A stretch of 64,000 nt of DNA from Desulfosoma caldarium (GTDB taxonomy: Bacteria; Desulfobacterota; Syntrophobacteria; Syntrophobacterales; DSM-9756), in assembly GCF_003751385.1 (NCBI RefSeq), contig NZ_RJVA01000014.1:141530-205529 (forward strand), given 5' to 3'. The stretch's first letter is position 1. Every line of letters begins with the position of its first letter. Made by a program: the position numbers and the translations under genes. The notes under the pieces were generated by a model that saw nothing but the letters and a program-made list of their open reading frames with translations, had not been told where the DNA came from and ran no database searches. This document shows, in pieces, positions 8,783-18,495 of this stretch.

Positions 8783-10780
8783 CTAACGAGTGCCGGCCTC
8801 ACGGGACAGCAGGGCAGCCAAATTCCGCGAGCCCGATGGAGCTGAAAAAATTCCACTGAGCGATGAGCCGTTCGTTTCAATGGATTTTCTGTAAGCCGCG
8901 AGGGCTATGTCCAAAAGAGTTTCTAGAGCCTGCTGACCATTCGAATTCCGCGTCAGCACATCTTCAAACCGCCGCAGAACGCTCAAGGGAATCCCCTGTC
9001 GGGACGATGCTTTTTCCAACATCCAGTCTTCCAGAATCGTCTCGAGGGCCATTTTGCCGAATCGACCCGATACAAAATCAGACACTCCCTTGAGAAAGGC
9101 TCGAATGCTGCGCTTATCCTTGCGCATAGGGCCCCATATTTGGGTTCGCAGCATTTGAAACGCGTGCGCGTCCACCAACCGGTGTTTGGCTTGGAATAGA
9201 AGAAAATTTCTTGTGGCATAATAGATGCTCAATGGAGAGCCAATCCAGTCCCCTATAGAAGCCCCACCCTTATGATAAACGATGGACCTGGGATGAAAGG
9301 CCACGCGCCATCCGGCATTATTCAACCTTAGACATAGGTCGTTGTCTTCGAAATAGAGAAAAAACGCCTCGTCGAACGCACCGCACTCTTCCAAAGCCTT
9401 TCTGGCCAATAACATGCTCGCGCCAGAAACGTAAGTCTTGAATCCGATCTTCTCAGCTTCCGAGCCTCGCGGCCCCTGGATGCCCTCGTAGCAAACCCTA
9501 TCGCCATCGAACTGCACTCGCTCCGGATGGTGATAGTCAAGAAGTTTGGATCCCACAGCCCCAACACGCATACCGGACCGACACGCATGGAGGAAAAACG
9601 CCACGCTGTTCCACAAGGCAAGAGGATCAACAACGGTGTCATTGTTGAGAATCCAGACATAATCAGCTCCGGAGGACAAGGCGTGCACGGTCCCGGCGTT
9701 GCATCCTCCGGAAAAGCCAAGGTTTTCTGAGGACTCTAAGAGAACGATCTCTTGACGAAACGGGGTTGATCCCCTTTTATTCATCCCTAGGCTCGCTATT
9801 TGGTGCGGCAAACCGCTTGCCACAAGCCATGCCTTAAGGGCTTCCAACGCCTTTGAATCCGATCCGTTATCGACGACAATGGTCTGAAAAGGCTTATAAT
9901 AGAGGCCGTTTTCAGGACGAGCACCCGCCGTTTCGTCATATCCATAAAGGGATTGGAGACACTCGATGGTGTCCCGCGTCCCGTTGTAGTTGAGCACGAC
10001 GATGGACACTCTTGGTAGCCTAAGATGATAGTCAGGCGTAATCTCACCGGCCCACCGGCGGTTAAGCAAAATGAGATTCTCACCTGAATGGTCGAACTTT
10101 CCGGCGCTGACCGACTCAAAGTGCACCAAAACACTTTTCGGCGTGTAGACGACGCGCCATCCCATGCGCCTAGCTTTGAAACATAAGTCCACGTCCTCAC
10201 AGCCGTTCACATACGTCTCGTCGAAGCCTTCGACTTGTTGAAATACACCTTTTCGAACGAGCATGCAGGCTCCGGTCACGGCCTGGAAATCTCTTTGCAT
10301 ATTGGCCGGGGGAAAATCTTTTGGGCGCCCCCGATACACGTGTGCTGGATAAAGCGGCGCCGGGGCGTCCGCGATCACGATACCGGCATGCTGAATGGTC
10401 TCGTCAGGATAAAGGAGCATGGGCCCGACCACGCCGACCCGTAAATCCTCTCTCAACACGTCCACCATGGGCTCCAGCCATCCCGGACGGGCAAGCACAT
10501 CGTTTTTGAGAAAGAGCAGTAACGACCCTTGCGCTACAGCGCCACCCTGATTGCACGCCTTGGCAAAACCCAAATTTCGATCATTTCGAATCACTCGAAT
10601 GCCATATCGGCTTTGTGCCCAATTGAGAAAGACAGGAGTCTCGTCAGTTGAATGGTTATCAACTACGATGACTTCGAAATGAGAGTAGGAAACATTTGCG
10701 AACAAGGACTGAATACACTGTCTTGTAAAGTCGCACTGATTGAAAACGGGAATAATGATGCTGACAAAATCAACGTCCAC
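8783..10780 (-). CDS. Two-domain GT2 glycosyltransferase (rhamnosyltransferase-like)
   Basis: A 665-aa protein carrying two GT2 modules in tandem. Module 1 starts at residue 4 (SIIIPVFNQCDFTRQCIQS, VVDNHSTDETP, NRNLGFAKACNQG-like, FLKNDVLARPGWL). Module 2 starts near residue 260 (VSIVVLNYNGTRDTIECLQS, VVDNGSDSK, NLGFSGGCNAG, ILNNDTVVDP, YFEDNDLCLRLNNAGW). The N-D-acidic positions replace a strict DXD, as is common in rhamnosyltransferase-like GT2s. I take the GTG at 10780, with AGGAGGTG 7 bases upstream; the open frame continues to 10912 but without family similarity. The enzyme probably adds two residues, or alternating residues, to a surface polysaccharide. Confidence 0.85.
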   Translation of the reverse strand: MDVDFVSIIIPVFNQCDFTRQCIQSLFANVSYSHFEVIVVDNHSTDETPVFLNWAQSRYGIRVIRNDRNLGFAKACNQGGAVAQGSLLLFLKNDVLARPGWLEPMVDVLREDLRVGVVGPMLLYPDETIQHAGIVIADAPAPLYPAHVYRGRPKDFPPANMQRDFQAVTGACMLVRKGVFQQVEGFDETYVNGCEDVDLCFKARRMGWRVVYTPKSVLVHFESVSAGKFDHSGENLILLNRRWAGEITPDYHLRLPRVSIVVLNYNGTRDTIECLQSLYGYDETAGARPENGLYYKPFQTIVVDNGSDSKALEALKAWLVASGLPHQIASLGMNKRGSTPFRQEIVLLESSENLGFSGGCNAGTVHALSSGADYVWILNNDTVVDPLALWNSVAFFLHACRSGMRVGAVGSKLLDYHHPERVQFDGDRVCYEGIQGPRGSEAEKIGFKTYVSGASMLLARKALEECGAFDEAFFLYFEDNDLCLRLNNAGWRVAFHPRSIVYHKGGASIGDWIGSPLSIYYATRNFLLFQAKHRLVDAHAFQMLRTQIWGPMRKDKRSIRAFLKGVSDFVSGRFGKMALETILEDWMLEKASSRQGIPLSVLRRFEDVLTRNSNGQQALETLLDIALAAYRKSIETNGSSLSGIFSAPSGSRNLAALLSREAGTR

Positions 10781-11100
10781 TTTCTTGCACCTCCTGCCGC
10801 CGGCGTCGTCTAAGGTCCTTGGGGGACGAAAATGGAGATACCCGGAGCAAAGCCTTACACTCGTTGGTGCGCCTCCGGCCAGAACCGCCCTTGTGAAAGC
10901 CTGGAGGAGCACACCTTCTGCCTGTCGAGCCCCTCATTTTGACATTCACGAGCAATAAAGGTGCCATATAGATGGTTCTTGGTCGCTCGTTCAGCCCACG
11001 AGCGCTGAAGAGCTTCCCTCTGGGGCCCTTTCCGCATCAAACCGGTGGTCATTCCATGGGAATGACTTTGTGTCAGATCTTGAAAACTCATGAACCGATT
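10781..11100. other. Intergenic interval before the IS481-type remnant
   Basis: About 320 bases with no supportable gene. It contains the AGGAGGTG ribosome-binding site of the two-domain GT2 near 10788-10795, and presumably that gene's promoter on the minus strand. Short open frames on both strands look like noise. Confidence 0.4.
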
Positions 11101-11965
11101 TCAGAAAAAGTTCAGGACCCTTCTGCCAGTTTTTGAGTGTCTGAATCGGGTTCTATGACCGATATTTTTCCACGGATGCGGTGATAATGGAGCCGGCGAG
11201 TAAGTCAAGGGTTCTTTGGGTTGAGCTGCCGTATGGAAGCTGCTTTGCGACAGCCCCTCTTTGATTCGGCCGTTGAATTGTTCCACCATTCCGTTGGTTT
11301 GAGGGTGGTTGAGTTTCATGAGGCGGTGCCCGATGTTGTCTTGAGCACAAACTTGGTTCAAAAAGATGAATATCCGTGAGCTTGCGCGAGCCGGTAAGTC
11401 AAAAGTGGTCGGTGAACTCTTTGCCGTTATCCGTGAGTTCGGTGGCCATCTTGAAAGGCGCTTTTTTCACGAGGTTTTTGAGCAAGGAACTGGCCGAGGC
11501 GGCGCATTTATCGGCCTTGATTTCAAAGAAGATCTGGCGGCTGGCTCGATCCATGGCAATGAAGAGGTATTTGTGGGCGGTCTCATCGGGCACATGAGAC
11601 AGGTATGTGACCTGGTCATGGATATAGCCGGGCTCGTCATCTTTGAACGATTTAATAACGGCCCTGTGAGCACCTTGTTCCTGCAGGGCAAGGTCGTTGA
11701 GGTTGGTCTCTCCGTGTCGGCGAAGGCAGCCATGGAGTCCGAAACGCCAGACCTTTAGGTAGATCTTTTCACGGGTAACGGCCGGCAGGTCATCAAGTTG
11801 AAGGAACAATGTAGTTCGCAACTCGACCGCCACACGTTCTTCGATCGGCGACAGCGTGGCACGCAAAATCCTGGGCATTGTGGGGCAGTGATCATAACTG
11901 TTCCGGTTTTCTATTGACGCATGATGGATCTGGTGATCCCATACCGGATGGCTAAAAACGTGCCG
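11101..11965 (-). pseudogene. IS481-type DDE transposase remnant, frameshifted
   Basis: On the minus strand the translation LSPIEERVAVELRTTL, then GLHGCLRRHGETNLNDL, then YLFIAMDRASRQIFFEIK, then MATELTDNGKEFTDHF matches the N-terminal and catalytic parts of an IS481-like transposase. A TGA follows at 11399. A little further a shift of frame is needed to reach HRLMKLNHPQTNGMVEQFNGRI, the conserved third catalytic block with its glutamate. The copy is therefore dead, with at least one nonsense codon and one frameshift. The upstream helix-turn-helix part (before about 11,960) is too decayed to place its start, so the right boundary is approximate. Confidence 0.75.
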
Positions 11966-12324
11966 CGATAGGGGGACTTCGCATCTTCTTGCGGATGGCC
12001 GGATTGGTTCGAGCTCTTTAGTGAAGTCCTGCAAGCACGATGACCTCCATACTGCGTTTGGAACCACGATGCTCAGCCCCTCGCGGGCTCGAAACAACGG
12101 ATAGCTTCTTCGTGGAACACGGTAACACGGCACATGACAATGCAGGGGGTTCGTATTTTCGAGGTCACGGTAAGCCATCAACCCCCTTTGAAGGGCAGGG
12201 GTAAGTACGCTGTTGAAAACCAATTCGGGTCACAACGTTGGACATCTTCGGGGTGCTCTGGGTGAAAAGTAGGCCGTTCTTTTTGCAATGCGCACCGAGC
12301 TAAGTGAAGAAGGTCGAATTCGAC
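11966..12324. other. Decayed sequence upstream of the PAP2-ArnT gene
   Basis: About 360 bases with no intact gene. It probably includes the decayed N-terminal part of the IS481-type remnant on the minus strand and contains one copy of a dispersed 78-bp repeat (12053-12130). The promoter of the downstream plus-strand gene must lie here, but I could not pick a convincing -35/-10 pair. Confidence 0.4.
12053..12130 (+). repeat. Dispersed 78-bp repeat, copy A
   Basis: By hand alignment, 67 of 78 bases match, without gaps, the reverse complement of 63919-63996 at the other end of the window. The best-kept block is CGGATAGCTTCTTCGTGGAA, within 12098-12118. The copies lie in non-coding surroundings about 52 kb apart. 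The origin could be an IS fragment, an extragenic repeat family or a structured RNA; sequence alone does not decide. Confidence 0.65.
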
Positions 12325-14808
12325 ATGATGCAAAAGAACTTTCTCTTCGAGACAATACCCCAGGGTTGGACCTGGGATCGACTGCGGGGTCACCTGAAGG
12401 ATATGAGGTTTGTCCTCATTTTGGCGGGCGTGTTCCTGCTCCTAGCTGGTGCGGTCTATCCCCAGGACCACGAGATCATGGAGTGGCTTCGATCCGGTTC
12501 ACTCATGGAAAAGCACAAACCTCTCAGTCAATGGGTGAAACTTATCAAGCCCTTTGGGAAAGGAGACGTCCTTGCCTGTCTCGCACTGGTAATGGGGGTG
12601 TGCGGCTTGAGAAGACGGGCTGTGGCCATCCTGATGTCGTTGATTGTGGTGTTTGTTCTCGTCTGGCCTTTGAAGATCATTGTGGCGCGGGAGCGCCCAC
12701 GCGAGGCCAGCCACGTCTCCTTTCCCAGCGGGGATGCAGCCTCGGCAGCCGCGTTTGCGGTGCCCGTGGTGGTTGAGGCTCCCGCACTGCTTCCGGTGGC
12801 CGCCGGAGTCGTGGGTGCTGTCGGTGCGGCGCGGGTCCTCGAAGACGCGCATTACACGAGTGATGTCCTTGCCGGAATCTCCCTTGGCCTGGTTGCAGGG
12901 ATGGCAGGGCTCTTTTTCGTAAAGGGAATGAGGGTGCGGCTTAGGCGGCATCAGTTTGCCGTCGGCGCCTTGATCCTTGTCGTCGAGGGGTTGCTCCCGG
13001 TTCTCATGGGAAAAAGGGGCAAGGAATTCATGACCTTTGCCATGTTCTACGGTCCGGCTGTCCTCTTGGCTGCCGCCGCCCACTATCTGAGGATTGAAAG
13101 CAGAAGGCAGTTCCTCGTCTCCGCTCTGACTGAACGTCTGGGTGAGCGGAAGTTGGTGGCCCTTACATCGGCTGTTTTCATTATGCTCATCGTGGCTTTG
13201 TTCCTTTTTACCACATCTCGATCAACTCTCTGGGACCGCGATGAACCCCGATTCGCCAGGGCGACCATGGAAATGGTGGAAAGCGGGAACTACCTAATCC
13301 CTACATTCAACGGTGCTTTGCGTCCCGACAAACCCATTCTCATCTACTGGCTCATGTCCCTGTCCGTCAGACTGTTCGGACCCACATCGGTTGCCTGTCG
13401 ATTTTTCTCCCCTCTTGGAACCGCCTTGACGTGCCTCATGACACTGCTGATCGGGAGGCGGTTTTTCGACTCCAAGACAGGGCTTCTTGCTGCAATGGTG
13501 GTGGCAACGACGCCGCTCGTGCTTATGACCGGAACCGCGGCCACGACCGATGCGGTGCTCGTCGGTTTCATGATGGTTGCTCTCGCCGCCTTTGCCCGAG
13601 CACTTGAAACGGAGCCGCGCTGGAGATGGATTCTCGTCATGGCGGCGGCTCTGGCGGCTGCTCAATTGACCAAAGGACCCGTGGGGCTTGCAGTACCCCT
13701 TGTTTCCATGATCACAGTGTTGGTGTTGTCCCGGAGGGAAACGGCTCGCCTAAGACAATTTGTCGGGCCCCTGCTCTTGGTCGTCGGCGTCAGCACGGCC
13801 GTCTTTTTGCTCTGGGCCTTGCCCGCCAATAAGGCGACAAACGGGGAATTCCTGCGCCTGGGTATCGGTCATCACGTGGTTGAACGCTCGATTAACCCTC
13901 TCGAGCACCACGGAGGCCGATTCTTGTTTGCTCTGCCTTTCTACCTGCCCGTGGTGGTGCTTGGCTTTTTTCCATGGACTCTCTTTCTTCCTCAAGCGCT
14001 TTCGAAGCTTATGCGAGGCCAACTGGGAGGCACAAAGGTAAGAGCTTTTCTGGTGGGTTGCATTTTCCCTACCTTTGTGCTTATGAGCCTGGTTGCCACC
14101 AAGCTCCCCCATTACGTATTACCTATCTGGCCGGCCTTGGCTCTTGTGGTTGCGGCGACACTTGCCAAAGGGAAAAGGGCGCTGCAGGACCCTAATTACA
14201 AAGTATACCAACTGTGTGGTCGTCTGGTTTTCTCGATCCTGGGTCTGGCACTGGGAGCGACTCTCATGATTGCTCCCTGGTTTGTGCCTTTGCAGGACGC
14301 CCGGGGAAGCATCTTTTCTCTCGGACTGCTTTTCCTCGTGATGACCATTCTCACCGTTCGCGAACATCGCTATCATAGATACGGAACCGCTGCGTCGATC
14401 CTGGTTTTAGGCATGCTCCTTTTTCAAACCTCTTTGTCGGTGTACCTGCTTCCTTCCTTGGAATCCATGAAAGTTTCACCGCCCATTGCCCATGCTATCA
14501 ATGAACACACGCCGCGAGACGTCCAGGTGGCCACCTACAAATACGGGGAGCCCAGTTTGAACTTTTACCTGGATCGGTACATCCTCCCCCTCAAGACTGG
14601 AACGGAACTGGTATCCTGGGCGCAGCAGCCCGTCCCCGGTGTGTTGGTTATTCCTCGAAAGGAGCTTGAAAAAATCGAAAATCAATATGGTGGCCTGGGA
14701 CTGACACCGTTTGCCGTGGCCAAAGGGTACAACTATTCAAAGGGAAAGTGGGTCGAACTCCTTGCCCTGAAAAGGAGTGCGCGCCCCCTTCCACTTTCGG
14801 AGATGTGA
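12325..14808 (+). CDS. PAP2-like phosphatase fused to an ArnT/PMT-like lipid-linked glycosyltransferase
   Basis: An integral membrane protein of about 827 aa. Residues 30-200 form a PAP2 (type 2 phosphatidic acid phosphatase) module: KIIVARERP (motif 1, about 117-125), FPSGDAAS (motif 2, about 133-140) and ARVLEDAHYTSD (motif 3, about 169-180). The usual motif-2 histidine (PSGH) is Asp here. From about residue 280 a GT83/ArnT-like region begins after a membrane helix: TLWDRDEPRFARATMEMV with the catalytic-type acidic pair, then LRPDKPILIYWLMS, with many helices to the C-terminus. ArnT enzymes move a sugar from undecaprenyl phosphate to lipid A or other envelope targets. A GTG at 12304 is an alternative start, but it lacks an obvious ribosome-binding site. 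Confidence 0.85.
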   Translation: MMQKNFLFETIPQGWTWDRLRGHLKDMRFVLILAGVFLLLAGAVYPQDHEIMEWLRSGSLMEKHKPLSQWVKLIKPFGKGDVLACLALVMGVCGLRRRAVAILMSLIVVFVLVWPLKIIVARERPREASHVSFPSGDAASAAAFAVPVVVEAPALLPVAAGVVGAVGAARVLEDAHYTSDVLAGISLGLVAGMAGLFFVKGMRVRLRRHQFAVGALILVVEGLLPVLMGKRGKEFMTFAMFYGPAVLLAAAAHYLRIESRRQFLVSALTERLGERKLVALTSAVFIMLIVALFLFTTSRSTLWDRDEPRFARATMEMVESGNYLIPTFNGALRPDKPILIYWLMSLSVRLFGPTSVACRFFSPLGTALTCLMTLLIGRRFFDSKTGLLAAMVVATTPLVLMTGTAATTDAVLVGFMMVALAAFARALETEPRWRWILVMAAALAAAQLTKGPVGLAVPLVSMITVLVLSRRETARLRQFVGPLLLVVGVSTAVFLLWALPANKATNGEFLRLGIGHHVVERSINPLEHHGGRFLFALPFYLPVVVLGFFPWTLFLPQALSKLMRGQLGGTKVRAFLVGCIFPTFVLMSLVATKLPHYVLPIWPALALVVAATLAKGKRALQDPNYKVYQLCGRLVFSILGLALGATLMIAPWFVPLQDARGSIFSLGLLFLVMTILTVREHRYHRYGTAASILVLGMLLFQTSLSVYLLPSLESMKVSPPIAHAINEHTPRDVQVATYKYGEPSLNFYLDRYILPLKTGTELVSWAQQPVPGVLVIPRKELEKIENQYGGLGLTPFAVAKGYNYSKGKWVELLALKRSARPLPLSEM

Positions 14809-14907
14809 GCCAATGGAGAAAGGCTTGCACCAATTGGGTTTTTTGTCTGAGGACTCTTTTCCGCGGGTTTCCTGATGCAGTAAGAGTGCAATAAGGGGCC
14901 CGTCCAA

Positions 14908-15060
14908 ATGTGGCACCCGTCGCCCATGAACGTCGATTTCTGCGTGGCGGCCCTGGAAGAAGCCCTGAAGCAGCCTGGTCGTCTCGAGATCTTCAACACC
15001 GATCGGCGCAGCCAATTCGCCAGTGACGATTTCACCAACGCTCTCAAGGATGCCGGTATG
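14908..15060 (+). pseudogene. IS3-family transposase (orfB) fragment
   Basis: A short stretch translating as MNVDFCVAALEEALKQPG, then EIFNTDRRSQFASDDFTNAL. This is the second catalytic block of an IS3-type orfB integrase core, where FNTDQGSQFTS is usual. After about 15,060 the similarity stops and the continuing frame makes no sense as a transposase, so only a fragment remains. It is unrelated in sequence to the two IS3 copies further right. It is an additional sign of past insertion at this end of the PAP2-ArnT gene. Confidence 0.65.
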
Positions 15061-15563
15061 GCGAGAATGGAGAGACCCAGATCAAGGCCTCACACTCCTT
15101 CCTTGCGCTTCCGCCCAGCGCCGCACTTTTGCGAACCTGGTGGAGTATGTCGATGGTGGAAGCGGTGCCGGCCTGAAACCCTTATGGCGCCGTGCGTGTC
15201 GACTCTCCTCCATCCACGCAAAAGTCAATACATGCGGCCGTTCGCTGGTGGTTCTTGGCAGCTCATCCGGTTTACAAGCACCGAAATGCACACACCATGG
15301 GGCAGTCCCCGCGTCAAAGACTTGGCCATTCCAACGTCAATTCTTTGGTGAGATCCTGATCGATGGACTCGCACGTGCGCCGCTTTGGCCATTGGCATCC
15401 TTCCGTACCACGATTTTTCAGCCATTGGCTATTTGTGCGCACCCCATCGGAGCAGATATGCCAAGCAAATCAAGAAGCTGGCATTCTTTATGCTTAGGGA
15501 CTGTTCTTAGACGGGCCAGCTCGACGCATATGGATTCGCGACCCCGCTAGGAGGGAAAAGGTC
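15061..15563. other. Gene-free interval after the IS3 fragment
   Basis: About 500 bases with only incidental open frames on both strands and no recognisable family. It probably includes further unrecognisable insertion-sequence debris on the left, and the promoter of the glycosyltransferase at 15564 on the right. AGGAGGG directly precedes that gene. Confidence 0.4.
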
Positions 15564-17186
15564 ATGGGTTTTGCATACCGAATTTATTCCGGTGGCCTCT
15601 CGGCAGAACTAGCCGTCCTGCAGCTCAGTGAGGTCGTCGATCACTTACGCAATCACCTGGGCAACTTCCTTCTGGATCCCACAATATGCTCTGTGTACTT
15701 ACAACGCTTGCTTAAGACCAATCAGGAAAAGGCTACCTCAAACGTCCGTTTATGGACACTTTACCTAATCCGACGAATGGTTGAAATGAGCCCTTTTAAT
15801 CCCTATGCGGCACGCCTTGCCGAACAGGTTGGGCTCTCGATCCCCCATCTAAAAGATCTTCTGAAATGTACTCTTCCACCCAACGCAGCGCCGAAGCTCG
15901 CATCCCTTCTGTCAACCCCGAATCTGAACGCGGCCCGCAGCGGGCTTTTGGATCTAATAAGACGCTATCCATACGCTGTCGAACTGATCGAACCTCTGCT
16001 GCGTATGGAAGTGGACCTGGAGGTCCCGGTAGGCTCTGAATGGGCGGAAATGATCAGATTGCCCAACGGCCTGAAGCCCCTGCTGCGACAATCCTTGTTT
16101 CTTCATGCCTTAATGCAGCGTGACATAAATCGAGCTGATGCATTTTTCCGCACGCTGAACCTCTCTCAATCGGGGCCATATGTGCTCAATCATGTCGCCG
16201 AGTTCTTTGCGGCTCAAGGACTCACTCAGGAAGCTCTCAGAACCTATGAGCGCTCCAATCGGCTGGATCCTGTCCAAGTTCCCGTCACATTTCGTATGGA
16301 AGCTCTGGCCAACGGCTTGCAAAGCCCCAAGGGAGACATTCGCAGCCCTAACGCCGTCTGCCTTTACAGTTACAACAAGGAAGATTTGCTGGAAAGGACC
16401 CTTCAATCTCTCGCCAAAAGCAATCTGGGCAACGCCCGAATCCTCGTCCTTCTCAATGGGTGCACTGATAACTCTCAGAGGAGGGTTGAAGCTCTTAAGG
16501 AACGACTTTTCAGATCTCGAATGAGCGTGATTTCTCTGCCCGTCAACATCGGAGCTCCCGCCGCACGCAATTGGCTTTTAGCTCTGCCCGAGGTCAAAAA
16601 CGCGCAATACGTAGCTTTCCTGGACGACGATGTGGAAGTGCCTCCCAACTGGCTCGAATCGCTGGTGGGTGTCTTGGAAAGACACCCACAGGCCGGGGTT
16701 GTGGGCGTTAAAGTGTTGACCCCTGGACACCCGCCGCGTCTCCAGTACCTTTATCGTAATGTGGCGGTGGCCCGATCCGATCTTATTCGAATTAGCTTAG
16801 ACGTTCCAAATTGGAACTACGATGTCGGCTTTTACGATGTCACACGCTCAACGGTTAACGTCATGGGCTGTTGTCATGTCTTTCGACGGGAAGCTGTGGA
16901 TGCCGTCCAGCAATTTGACATCCGCTTCTCACCGTCCCAGATGGACGACATCGCTCACGACCTAGAAATGACTCTTGCAGGCTACCAAGTCTTCTACCAT
17001 GGACTGGTTGGATGTATTCACCACCAGATGTCGGGAATCGGTAAGTCAAGGCAACAGATAGATCCAAAAAAGATCGGGAATGTCCTTGGTAATGATGTTA
17101 AATTTTCTTACCTTTTTTCCGATCGGTTAGATCTCTTAAAGAACCTTAACAACACGCATATAGTACCTTATATTCCTTTACACTGA
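15564..17186 (+). CDS. Helical-domain GT2 glycosyltransferase, paralogue 3 of 3
   Basis: A 540-aa protein with the same architecture as those at 4076 and 7078. The N-terminal half is helical (TPR-like pairs around EFFAAQGLTQEALRTYERSN). The GT2 half starts near residue 260 with AVCLYSYNKEDLLERTLQS, LLNGCTDNS, NIGAPAARNWLLALPEV, FLDDDVEVPPNWL, MGCCHVFRREA and FSPSQMDDIAHDLEM. AGGAGGGAAAAGGTC immediately precedes the ATG. It is separated from its two relatives by the PAP2-ArnT gene and IS debris, so the family was probably spread by duplication inside this island. The third copy has a less conserved acidic signature (DDIAHD for DDLEHD). Confidence 0.85.
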   Translation: MGFAYRIYSGGLSAELAVLQLSEVVDHLRNHLGNFLLDPTICSVYLQRLLKTNQEKATSNVRLWTLYLIRRMVEMSPFNPYAARLAEQVGLSIPHLKDLLKCTLPPNAAPKLASLLSTPNLNAARSGLLDLIRRYPYAVELIEPLLRMEVDLEVPVGSEWAEMIRLPNGLKPLLRQSLFLHALMQRDINRADAFFRTLNLSQSGPYVLNHVAEFFAAQGLTQEALRTYERSNRLDPVQVPVTFRMEALANGLQSPKGDIRSPNAVCLYSYNKEDLLERTLQSLAKSNLGNARILVLLNGCTDNSQRRVEALKERLFRSRMSVISLPVNIGAPAARNWLLALPEVKNAQYVAFLDDDVEVPPNWLESLVGVLERHPQAGVVGVKVLTPGHPPRLQYLYRNVAVARSDLIRISLDVPNWNYDVGFYDVTRSTVNVMGCCHVFRREAVDAVQQFDIRFSPSQMDDIAHDLEMTLAGYQVFYHGLVGCIHHQMSGIGKSRQQIDPKKIGNVLGNDVKFSYLFSDRLDLLKNLNNTHIVPYIPLH

Positions 17187-17223
17187 GACATACTTCCAGG
17201 TTAATGTAGAAGGAGTTGTCCTA

Positions 17224-18432
17224 GTGCCTTTGATAGACTCACAATCTATATATCTGGATAAAGTGGCTGAATACGCTCATGGAGCTTTTTGGGGACCATT
17301 GGTCCGCGACGTTGCAAGAAAGCAAAAAAGAAAACATATCATCGTCGTCATGGCTGAAAGTGTCAGGTCGTCATTGTCGTCATGGCTGAAAGTGTCAGGT
17401 CGTCATTGAGCTGGTTTCGAGGGAACACCAAATACGCTTTCCTCTCGCTCTGGCGCCATCTTAAGGAATATGATTCTAGTGTTGAACTCTTTTATGTTGG
17501 AAACGACAATGAAACTCGCCTATTGCGATCGGCCGGCCTCCCGGCACTGTCGTGTGAGAGCGGATGGCAAGAAACCGCACTAGTGATGCTCAATGCCCAG
17601 ATCGCGCTCTATGGCAGCAACGATTTCGTGGATGCAGATCGCTGGTTTTGGCAATCCTGCCTTGATGGGGCGATTCGAATTCAGATGTGGCACGGCATTC
17701 TAGTGAAAGACGCTTGTGCCATGTTTTTACCGAGGACAAGGAACTTTTCTTATTTTACCGGTTTATTGTATGACTGCTATATGATCCACTTCTCCATCGC
17801 TGAGAATATCGTCTTTCAGGATGTATATCAATCTAATTTTCCAAACTCACAAGTCTTACCCTTTGGGTCCGTGCGAAATGACATCCTGGTTCGCAAAGAT
17901 GTGGTATCCTCGTTGTGGCGTTTAGGTCTTGACCGTGGTGTTTTTAATGCTATCGAGGAAGCTAAAGTCAGCGGCAAAAAAATTGTCTTATGTTGCCCAA
18001 CATTCCGTCAAGAATATGATACCTCGGATTCCTACATCAAATCCTGGGCCCCAGCAATCCTTTCCCTTTCAGCCCAGCCCGATATTCGCATCGCTTTTAA
18101 AATGCATCCCATCGTCAAGCACTTTTCCCATCTCAAAAGAATGATGCATATATCCAAGACCGCAGGCGCTTATTGTATTCCCGCATCTCAGGACATTCAC
18201 CCATATTATAACCTAGCTGACTGTTTGATCACGGATTATTCCTGGGTATGGGCAGATTTCATTCTATGCGAGCGTCCTATTATATTTTACCGACCTGATC
18301 TTCATACCTACACCCAAACACGAGATGTCATATCTTATCCATTTTTTGACATCACAGATGTTGGGCCTATGTGTACTAACACGCACGATATCATCAAGCA
18401 CACCTTATCGCAGCTGGAGCAGCCGTCTATAC
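17224..18432 (+). pseudogene. CDP-glycerol glycerophosphotransferase-like (TagB/TagF family), broken at both ends
   Basis: The gene starts with GTG at 17224 (AAGGAG 8 bases upstream). It reads MPLIDSQSIYLDK to VMAESVRSSL, then is thrown out of frame by a 32-bp tandem duplication and stops at 17409. From 17382 the second frame continues MAESVRSSLSWFRGNTKYA for about 350 residues. These include IQMWHGILVKDA, LPFGSVRNDI, VLCCPTFRQEYD, FKMHPIVKHF, then YYNLADCLITDYSWVWADF, the hallmark of Glyphos_transf polymerases. The 3' end is cut by an IS3 element at about 18433. These enzymes polymerise or prime polyol-phosphate chains of surface polymers. Codon texture is A+T rich compared with neighbouring genes, suggesting import. 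Confidence 0.8.
17344..17408 (+). repeat. 32-bp perfect tandem duplication causing a frameshift
   Basis: Bases 17344-17376 and 17376-17408 are identical with a period of 32 bases; each copy contains ATGGCTGAAAGTGTCAGG. Because 32 is not a multiple of 3, the duplication shifts the frame. Removing one unit joins the reading frame of 17224 (ending MAESVRSSL) to the frame of 17382 exactly, and gives one continuous CDP-glycerol transferase. Confidence 0.95.
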
Positions 18433-18495
18433 TGACCCCGCACTGGACTGGACCAGCAATAAGCAGTAGATTTGGTCAGTAGGAGGGGGTGCGAG

